A program made the position numbers and the translations under genes. Below are positions 8,448 to 13,139 of a stretch of DNA of 13,139 nucleotides, one piece after another. Position 1 is the stretch's first letter. Each line of letters opens with the position of its first letter. The notes under the pieces were generated by a model. That model was not told the DNA's origin. It ran no database searches and saw nothing but the letters and a program-made list of their open reading frames with translations. Origin of the DNA: Comamonadaceae bacterium (GTDB lineage: Bacteria; Pseudomonadota; Gammaproteobacteria; Burkholderiales; Burkholderiaceae_C); the NCBI GenBank assembly GCA_027490485.1, contig JAIXYA010000316.1, positions 1 through 13,139 of the forward strand, in the 5' to 3' direction.

Positions 8448-9238
8448 TTTAAAACCCCTTGAAACAAGCGATCAAAATTGGCTGAAGTCTGCCGTCCCAC
8501 CCCTTCTTCATCCAGGCCGCGCAGACTGGCAATTTGTTTGGCGACCCACGGCACATAAGAAGGGTTGTTGGTCTTGCCACGGTGGGGAACAGGGGCCAAG
8601 TAGGGGCTGTCTGTTTCAATCAAGATGCGATCCATCGGCATCCAAGCAGCAATATCGCGCAAATCTTGGGCATTTTTAAACGTCAAAATGCCTGAAAACG
8701 AGATGTAAAAACCCAAGTCCAGCGCGGCTTTGGCCACCTCGGCAGTTTCGGTGAAGCAGTGAAATACGCCGCCTACAGCCTTGGCACCCCCATCTTCGCC
8801 CTCTTCTTTCAGAATGGCCAAGGTATCCGCACTGGCGCTGCGGGTGTGAATCACCAAAGGCAGGCGCAGGCTTTGGGCGCAGCGTATATGGCGTCTGAAG
8901 CGCTCACGCTGCCATTCCATGTCTGCCACAGTGCGTTCGCCCAAGCGGTAATAGTCCAAGCCGGTTTCGCCTATGCCCACTACTTTCGGTTGTCTGCCCA
9001 TGGCCAGCAAATCCTCCAAGGTAGGTTCTTGAACACCTTCTTCATCGGGATGGACGCCTGCGGTGCACCAAAAATTGTCATGCGCCACCGCCATGCCGTT
9101 GACGTCCGCAAAGGTTTCCATGCGGGTGCTGATGAGCAAGGCTCGGGAGACCTGCGCTTCTTGCATGGCTTGGCGGATTTCGCCCAAATTGGCTTGCAGT
9201 TCAGGGAAATTCAGGTGGCAATGCGAATCGGTGTACAT
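8444..9238 (-). CDS. tatD: TatD family metal-dependent DNase
   Basis: A 264-residue protein of the TatD/YcfH family, TIM-barrel metal hydrolases with 3'-5' exonuclease or DNase activity linked to DNA repair or turnover. The metal ligands are all visible: HxH at His6 and His8 in TDSHCHLNF, Glu91 in GIGETGLDYYR, His131 in LVIHTR, His160 in GVFHCF and Asp210 in IETDSPYLAP. Length matches E. coli YcfH. The ATG at 9238 gives the family-typical N-terminus; the reading frame stays open further upstream but would overlap holB. It begins two bases downstream of the holB stop and overlaps the ankyrin start by four bases. In many relatives, from recall, a pilZ gene sits between holB and tatD; none does here. 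Confidence 0.94.
   Translation of the reverse strand: MYTDSHCHLNFPELQANLGEIRQAMQEAQVSRALLISTRMETFADVNGMAVAHDNFWCTAGVHPDEEGVQEPTLEDLLAMGRQPKVVGIGETGLDYYRLGERTVADMEWQRERFRRHIRCAQSLRLPLVIHTRSASADTLAILKEEGEDGGAKAVGGVFHCFTETAEVAKAALDLGFYISFSGILTFKNAQDLRDIAAWMPMDRILIETDSPYLAPVPHRGKTNNPSYVPWVAKQIASLRGLDEEGVGRQTSANFDRLFQGVLN
8455..8460 (-). promoter_or_regulatory. Ribosome binding site deciding the TTG start of the ankyrin gene
   Basis: On the minus strand the sequence AAGGGG lies seven bases before TTG (8447-8445). It sits inside the last codons of tatD. No other start codon is available between the in-frame stop at 8474-8472 and the signal peptide, so the site supports a non-ATG start coupled to tatD. 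Confidence 0.65.
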
Positions 9239-9240
9239 GT

Positions 9241-10233
9241 TCAGGCGGCATTCAAGGCGCGTTGCGCACGGCTGACCCAGGCTTGCAGCAACAGGCCGGG
9301 GTTGAAAGGGTGGTCCACGGTTCGGGCGCTGTCCATCAACTCCCGCGACCAAAGGCTGAGGGTATTCAAAGGGGAAGGTTGAGGTAAATCTGCGGCATCG
9401 AAGTAGCGCGGTGTGCTGCCACACGCCACAGCCTGCATATCGTGGCAAAGCTTTTGCAAAACAGACAAGACCATGGCGGGGGCTGCGTCAACCAACCAAC
9501 CAGGCTCGCCGCGCAGCAGCAACTTGGGCAAGCCTGCCCAATCTTTGGCTTTCAAACCGTCGTTGAAAAAGGCCAAGGCGTCATGGGCTCGACCCCCAGC
9601 CGCACGAAGCAGCGCAACAGCTTCAGCGGATGGTACCGATTGTTCGCCCAGCCACGCCAAAGCGGACGCGGTATCGGGCCAGTTCAAGGTATAGACCAAA
9701 CAACGGCTGCGAATGGTGGGCAGCAATTCATGGGCGGCTGAGGTGGCCAAAATGAAGCGGGTGTCGGCAGGCGGCTCTTCCAAGGTTTTGAGTAAGGTGT
9801 TGGCGGTCACCGTGTTCATTTGCTCGGCAGGGTAAATCATCACCACTTTGCCGCGTTCGCCTGAGCGGGTCATATGGCAAAAGTCCAGCATCTCGCGCAG
9901 CGCGTCCACACGAATCTCTCGGCTGGGTTTGCGTTTTTTGTCGTCAATTTCTTTTTCCGCTTTTTCGCTCAGCGGCCAAGCCCGATCCATCAACTCGGTT
10001 TCGGGCATCAGCACCCGAAAATCTGCATGCACCCGCACAGCGATGCCGTGGCAACTGGCGCACTGGCCGCATGCGCCTTGCGGTGTGGTCGCTGAACATA
10101 ACCAGCCTTGGGCAAGCGCCAACGAGAGTTCGTACTGCCCCAAACCTGAGGAACCTTGGACCAACCATGCGTGTCCGGCGCGGGGCAGCAGGTTTTCCAA
10201 GGAGGTTTGCAACCAAGGTGCCAAGGTGCTCAT
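9241..10233 (-). CDS. holB: DNA polymerase III subunit delta'
   Basis: A 330-residue clamp-loader subunit, part of the cytoplasmic complex that loads the beta sliding clamp onto primed DNA. The P-loop region GSSGLGQY (27-34) lacks the usual Lys, as in other delta' subunits that do not hydrolyse ATP. A zinc-binding module with Cys46, Cys55, Cys58 and Cys61 (CGQCASC) follows. LLKTLEEPP (147-155) and the SRC motif TIRSRC (173-178), which supplies the arginine finger to a neighbouring gamma/tau subunit, are intact. Length is close to E. coli HolB (334). The start overlaps the tmk stop by four bases (ATGA, 10233-10230), and tatD follows two bases after the stop. This indicates one coupled transcript. 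Confidence 0.94.
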   Translation of the reverse strand: MSTLAPWLQTSLENLLPRAGHAWLVQGSSGLGQYELSLALAQGWLCSATTPQGACGQCASCHGIAVRVHADFRVLMPETELMDRAWPLSEKAEKEIDDKKRKPSREIRVDALREMLDFCHMTRSGERGKVVMIYPAEQMNTVTANTLLKTLEEPPADTRFILATSAAHELLPTIRSRCLVYTLNWPDTASALAWLGEQSVPSAEAVALLRAAGGRAHDALAFFNDGLKAKDWAGLPKLLLRGEPGWLVDAAPAMVLSVLQKLCHDMQAVACGSTPRYFDAADLPQPSPLNTLSLWSRELMDSARTVDHPFNPGLLLQAWVSRAQRALNAA

Positions 10234-10874
10234 GAAGGCGTTTGAAGGTTTAAGCGCTGGTGCAGCACGTGCATTACCTGTTCGCGCACCTGCTCAAGGC
10301 TGGCTGAGGCATCAATGCGGGCAAATCGTTTTGAATCTGCCTGCAATCTGTCGCTATAGCCTTGGTGAACTTTGGCGAAAAACGCAGCAGGCTGGGCTTC
10401 AAAGCGGTCAGGCACTCTGGCGTTGCTCAGGCGCTCTGCGGCAATGGCGGGGTCCAGCGAAAACCACAAGGTGAGGTCGGGTTGGCGCAAACCACCCGAA
10501 GGCAAGGCTTGAACCCAAAGTTCCAGTTGCCTCAGTACATTCAAGTCAAAACCACGCCCCGCGCCTTGGTAGGCAAAAGTGGCGTCGGTGAAGCGGTCGC
10601 AAACCACCACATCGCCTCGGGCCAAAGCAGGTTCAATCACTTGTTGCAAATGGTCACGCCGCGCCGCAAACATCAGCAGCACTTCACTCAACGGGTCCAT
10701 GCTGTCGTGCAAAACCATGTCGCGCAGTTTTTCCGCCAAAGGCGTGCCGCCAGGTTCGCGGGTCAGCACCACTTGGCGTTGGGCTTGGGCGAAAGCATCC
10801 GCCACAGCTTGCACATGGCTGGATTTGCCTGCGCCGTCTATGCCTTCAAAGCTGATGAAAATACCGCGGTTCAT
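10230..10874 (-). CDS. tmk: Thymidylate kinase
   Basis: A 214-residue dTMP kinase that phosphorylates dTMP to dTDP with ATP, the step before dTTP for DNA synthesis. Visible are the P-loop GIDGAGKS (residues 11-18), the dTMP-binding loop TREPGGT (38-44), [16 protein letters not shown] (93-108) with the conserved Asp-Arg, and a lid region near [12 protein letters not shown] (148-159). Length is standard. The ATG at 10874 lies five bases after the mltG stop, and the gene ends in an ATGA overlap with holB. The tmk-holB pair is conserved across proteobacteria, coupling precursor supply and clamp loading in one transcript. Confidence 0.96.
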   Translation of the reverse strand: MNRGIFISFEGIDGAGKSSHVQAVADAFAQAQRQVVLTREPGGTPLAEKLRDMVLHDSMDPLSEVLLMFAARRDHLQQVIEPALARGDVVVCDRFTDATFAYQGAGRGFDLNVLRQLELWVQALPSGGLRQPDLTLWFSLDPAIAAERLSNARVPDRFEAQPAAFFAKVHQGYSDRLQADSKRFARIDASASLEQVREQVMHVLHQRLNLQTPS

Positions 10875-10879
10875 GCCGC

Positions 10880-11884
10880 TTATTGTGCCTTGGCTGGGTT
10901 GCGCTGGTAGCGGTCGACAGCGGCGTTGTGCTGTTCCAAGGTTTCGCTGAACTGGCTGCTGCCGTCCCCCCTTGCCACAAAGTAAAGCGATTTGCTGGTG
11001 GCGGGTTGAAGTGTCGCTAGCAATGCGGCTTTGCCCGGCATGGCAATCGGTGTCGGTGGTAAGCCTTTATGGACATAGGTGTTCCAAGGATGCTCGGTTT
11101 GCAAATCGACGCGGCGTAAATTGCCATCGAAGTCCGCCCCCATGCCGTAAATCACGGTCGGGTCGGTTTGCAAGGGCATATTGATACGCAAGCGGTTATG
11201 AAAAACGCTGGCAATCATGGCGCGGTCTGAAGGTTTACCGGTTTCTTTCTCAACAATGCTGGCCAAAATCAAGGCTTCTTGCGAGTTTTGCAATGGCAAG
11301 CCCATGTCTCGGTTGGCCCAAGCCTGCGCCAACTGCTTGTCCATGGCGTGTAAAGCACGGCGCAACACAGCCACATCGCTGCTGCCTTTGCCATACATAT
11401 AAGTATCTGGAAAAAACCGCCCTTCAGCCGGCATATCGGCCAGACCTAAGCGGCGCATCAACTCTTCATCGGTATCGCCTTGGGTGTCATGCTTTAAAAA
11501 CTCGGCTTTGCCCAAGGCTTGACGCCATTGGCGCAGAGTCCAGCCCTCCACCAAAGTAATGGCTATGAGATTTTCTTCGCCACGCACCAGTTTTTTCAGC
11601 AAGTCCCAAGCGCTGGTGGTATTGGAAACTTCATAACTGCCTGCGCGAATCAGCTTGGACTGACCGCTGAACCTGAACATGTAATACATCAGCGTGGGCG
11701 ACACATCGATGCCGGACTCGGCTATTTGGTTGGCCACCATGCGTGGCGTAGAACCTGGGGAGACCGACAGATCGACCGTCTGCGTGGCCATGGGCAAGGG
11801 ACGCAACACCCACCAAGCGGCAGCGCCTGCGATGACCAGCGCCATGCCTGTTGCCAGCCAAAGGCTGCTCCAAAACCATTTCAT
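10880..11884 (-). CDS. mltG: Endolytic murein transglycosylase MltG
   Basis: A 334-residue inner-membrane protein of the MltG/YceG family that cleaves nascent glycan strands and sets their length. Residues 9-26 form one N-terminal membrane helix with the rest in the periplasm. A LysM-like region covers about 37-110. The catalytic Glu lies in [11 protein letters not shown] (205-215), followed by [22 protein letters not shown] and the family C-terminal [20 protein letters not shown]. The ATG at 11884 was chosen for its AGGAG ribosome site (11894-11890) and because the membrane helix begins right after it. In-frame codons further upstream would overlap the divergent ygfZ. It is the first gene of the tmk-holB-tatD-ankyrin operon. 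By recall, pabC often precedes it in gammaproteobacteria but is absent here. Confidence 0.93.
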   Translation of the reverse strand: MKWFWSSLWLATGMALVIAGAAAWWVLRPLPMATQTVDLSVSPGSTPRMVANQIAESGIDVSPTLMYYMFRFSGQSKLIRAGSYEVSNTTSAWDLLKKLVRGEENLIAITLVEGWTLRQWRQALGKAEFLKHDTQGDTDEELMRRLGLADMPAEGRFFPDTYMYGKGSSDVAVLRRALHAMDKQLAQAWANRDMGLPLQNSQEALILASIVEKETGKPSDRAMIASVFHNRLRINMPLQTDPTVIYGMGADFDGNLRRVDLQTEHPWNTYVHKGLPPTPIAMPGKAALLATLQPATSKSLYFVARGDGSSQFSETLEQHNAAVDRYQRNPAKAQ

Positions 11885-11889
11885 TGCCG

Positions 11890-11894
11890 CTCCT
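11890..11894 (-). promoter_or_regulatory. mltG ribosome binding site
   Basis: On the minus strand AGGAG ends five bases before the ATG at 11884. This decides the start against several in-frame upstream codons, including an ATG whose product would begin MAASLD, that would extend the protein toward or into ygfZ. Confidence 0.7.
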
Positions 11895-11918
11895 GCGGTG
11901 TCCAAAGATGCGGCCATG

Positions 11919-11946
11919 ATAATAGAGGCATGAATACATTTGTCGC
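11919..11946 (-). promoter_or_regulatory. Candidate promoter for the mltG operon
   Basis: Read on the minus strand, GCGACA (11946-11941, 4 of 6 consensus bases) and TATTAT (11924-11919, 5 of 6) are 16 bases apart. Transcription would start near 11912, leaving a leader of about 28 bases that contains the AGGAG site. The boxes overlap the ygfZ start region, so the two directions may interfere. The prediction is tentative. Confidence 0.35.
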
Positions 11947-12862
11947 TCTCCCCGACTTGTTGGGCACTGCCCAAGGTAGCTGCCCCCTGCCCCACCTCGG
12001 CGTCCTCCATGCCCAAGGTGCAGACGCAGCTAATTTTTTGCACAACCAATTGAGTAACGATTTTTTGCTCTTACCGCCCCAGCAGGCCCGTTTGGCTGCG
12101 TTTTGCAATGCCAAAGGACGGATGCAAGCCAGTTTCATTGGCTTCAAAACCTCGCCTGAAGATGTCTGGTTGGTGCTTCGGCAAGACCTGATGGCGCAAA
12201 CCTTGAAGCGATTGCGCATGTTTGTGCTGCGCGCCAAGGTGGTACTGAACGATGTGTCCGAGCAGTACGAAGTGCGTGGCCTGTTGGGTGCCGCGGTGCC
12301 TGCTTCGCTGGGCGAGTCGCCATGGTGTTTGTCCATGGATGCCGCTTGGACGGTACGGCTTTACCCCGCACAAGGTCATGCCCGAGCTTTGCAGCTTGTT
12401 CCTGTGGGTACGGCTTTAACGACCGATGCCTTAGACCTGCAAGATTGGCTGTTAGCCGAAGTGTTAAGCGGCGTGGCCGATGTGCAAGCCGCGACCTTCG
12501 AAGCTTTTGTGCCGCAAATGCTGAACTATGAATCGGTAGACGGTGTGAATTTCAAAAAAGGCTGTTACCCAGGCCAAGAGGTGGTGGCACGCAGCCAGTT
12601 TCGCGGCACCTTGAAGCGCCGTGCTTACCTTGCCTCGGCATCGGCGGCGTTACAAGCGGGTGAAGAAGTGTTCAGCGCCAATGACCCCAGCCAACCTTCT
12701 GGCGTGGTGGCGCAAGCTTGTCACCACACGGTTCATGGTCACTGGGCTTTGGTGTGTTTGCAAAACAGTGCTTTGGAAGAGGATGCTGGTGGGATGGGGA
12801 CAGCCCAAGGTGCGGGCTTGAATTTGCATCCCCTGCCCTATGTCTTGCGGGACGATATTTAA
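11930..12862 (+). CDS. ygfZ: YgfZ/GcvT-domain folate-binding protein
   Basis: A 310-residue cytoplasmic protein of the YgfZ/IBA57 family, which uses tetrahydrofolate to support assembly or repair of certain Fe-S enzymes such as MiaB. The signature KKGCYPGQEVVARSQFRG carries the essential Cys212 (residues 209-226); the N-terminal GVLHAQGADAANFLHNQLSND and NAKGRMQASFI blocks are also typical. Length is normal. The ATG at 11930 is preceded by AGAGG only one base away, too close for an ideal ribosome site, yet the protein alignment by eye leaves little room for a later start. It is divergent from mltG with only 45 bases between start codons. An imperfect hairpin repeat begins seven bases after the stop. 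Confidence 0.9.
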   Translation: MNTFVALPDLLGTAQGSCPLPHLGVLHAQGADAANFLHNQLSNDFLLLPPQQARLAAFCNAKGRMQASFIGFKTSPEDVWLVLRQDLMAQTLKRLRMFVLRAKVVLNDVSEQYEVRGLLGAAVPASLGESPWCLSMDAAWTVRLYPAQGHARALQLVPVGTALTTDALDLQDWLLAEVLSGVADVQAATFEAFVPQMLNYESVDGVNFKKGCYPGQEVVARSQFRGTLKRRAYLASASAALQAGEEVFSANDPSQPSGVVAQACHHTVHGHWALVCLQNSALEEDAGGMGTAQGAGLNLHPLPYVLRDDI

Positions 12863-12868
12863 TTTGCT

Positions 12869-12930
12869 GTCATCGCGAGCTTAGCGAAGCGATCTTTAGA
12901 CTGCTTCGGAGCTACGCTCCTCGCAGTGAC
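12869..12930. repeat. Imperfect palindromic dispersed repeat (GTCATTGCGAG-type hairpin element)
   Basis: The outer arms GTCATCGCGAG (12869-12879) and CTCGCAGTGAC (12920-12930) pair at 9 of 11 positions, and the inner arms GAAGCGATCT (12886-12895) and AGACTGCTTC (12898-12907) at 8 of 10. The right arm carries a few extra bases (GGAGCGTAGC region) missing from the left, so this copy is degenerate. From recall the sequence resembles the GTCATTGCGAGGAGCGTAGC type of repeat, scattered in many copies through diverse bacterial genomes. It lies between two convergent genes and could act as a two-way transcription stop or mRNA-stabilising hairpin, although no T-run follows on either side. Only one copy is in the window. 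Confidence 0.75.
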
Positions 12931-13139
12931 GATTCCTGTCGAAGTGACATGATTTGTTCGGCTACGTGATGAGCCATGCCAAACCGCTCAGCTGCTGGGG
13001 ACGAAAACCGCAGCGAAGACAAAAACTGCAATCGCCCTTGAGGCGTGCCCACCACCTGATGCAAGGGGTGGTTTTTCAAAGCCCACTCTTGTGCCAAGGC
13101 CTGGCCTAATTCGGGGCCGAATGAAGAGGTGGCACTGGC
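12912..13139 (-). CDS. C-terminal part of an unidentified protein ending inside the repeat
   Basis: The minus-strand frame is open from the right window edge to a TAG at 12914-12912, giving 75 residues of a protein whose start lies beyond the window. It reads plausibly as protein, with GPELGQALAQEWALKNHPLH, VGTPQGRLQFL and an Ala/His-rich helix before the end. I do not recognise the family. No membrane segment or catalytic motif is apparent. The last six codons (SSLRGA) and the stop come from the right arm of the palindromic repeat, so the native C-terminus has probably been altered. It converges on ygfZ, with the two stop codons about 50 bases apart. A chance open frame is possible, but codon use resembles the neighbouring genes. 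Confidence 0.5.
   Translation of the reverse strand, partial: ASATSSFGPELGQALAQEWALKNHPLHQVVGTPQGRLQFLSSLRFSSPAAERFGMAHHVAEQIMSLRQESSLRGA

Noticed and set aside
1..13139. tRNA, rRNA, CRISPR, transposase, toxin-antitoxin or phage genes
   Set aside because: I looked for cloverleaf ends, regularly spaced repeats, DDE or integrase motifs and small paired genes on both strands and saw none.

Overview
This window looks like a chromosomal segment of a betaproteobacterium in the order Burkholderiales, most likely Comamonadaceae (Limnohabitans/Rhodoferax-like). The grounds are moderately GC-rich, tightly packed genes, the mltG-tmk-holB-tatD-ankyrin run with ygfZ divergent from mltG, tadA beside an LD-carboxypeptidase gene, and the protein sequences themselves. 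This placement comes from recall and was not tested by a search. Nothing looks like a phage, plasmid, insertion sequence, CRISPR array, tRNA or rRNA. Coding density is very high and no gene-free stretch exceeds 60 bases.

Bases 1-7779 (all + strand): the window opens inside tadA, the tRNA-A34 deaminase gene. Its reading frame runs without a stop into a complete haloalkane dehalogenase domain closely resembling DhlA, so one polypeptide appears to join an essential tRNA-editing enzyme to a dehalogenase. Next come an LD-carboxypeptidase (ldcA) and an FAD-dependent oxidoreductase of the L-2-hydroxyglutarate dehydrogenase type, whose genes overlap by 11 bases. A likely promoter follows, then an aldehyde dehydrogenase and a membrane-anchored penicillin/AHL-acylase-family Ntn hydrolase coupled by an ATGA overlap. 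Last is a small secreted DUF3365-type protein with one c-type heme site.

Bases 7782-11884 (all - strand): a housekeeping operon read right to left, mltG (peptidoglycan chain terminator), tmk (dTMP kinase), holB (DNA polymerase III delta'), tatD (metal-dependent DNase) and a secreted ankyrin-repeat protein. Genes are separated by 5 bases or fewer, or overlap by 4. The ankyrin gene starts with TTG in a TTGA overlap and has a strikingly AT-rich 5' end. It meets the DUF3365 gene tail to tail with a 2-base gap.

Bases 11885-13139: a 45-base divergent region precedes ygfZ (+), the folate-binding Fe-S maintenance protein. After ygfZ lies a 62-base imperfect palindrome resembling the dispersed GTCATTGCGAG-type hairpin repeats. 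An unidentified - strand gene enters from the right edge and terminates inside this repeat, which supplies its last codons and stop.

The most noteworthy items are the TadA-dehalogenase fusion, the shorter cap loop of that dehalogenase compared with DhlA, and the repeat that rewrites the end of a coding sequence.
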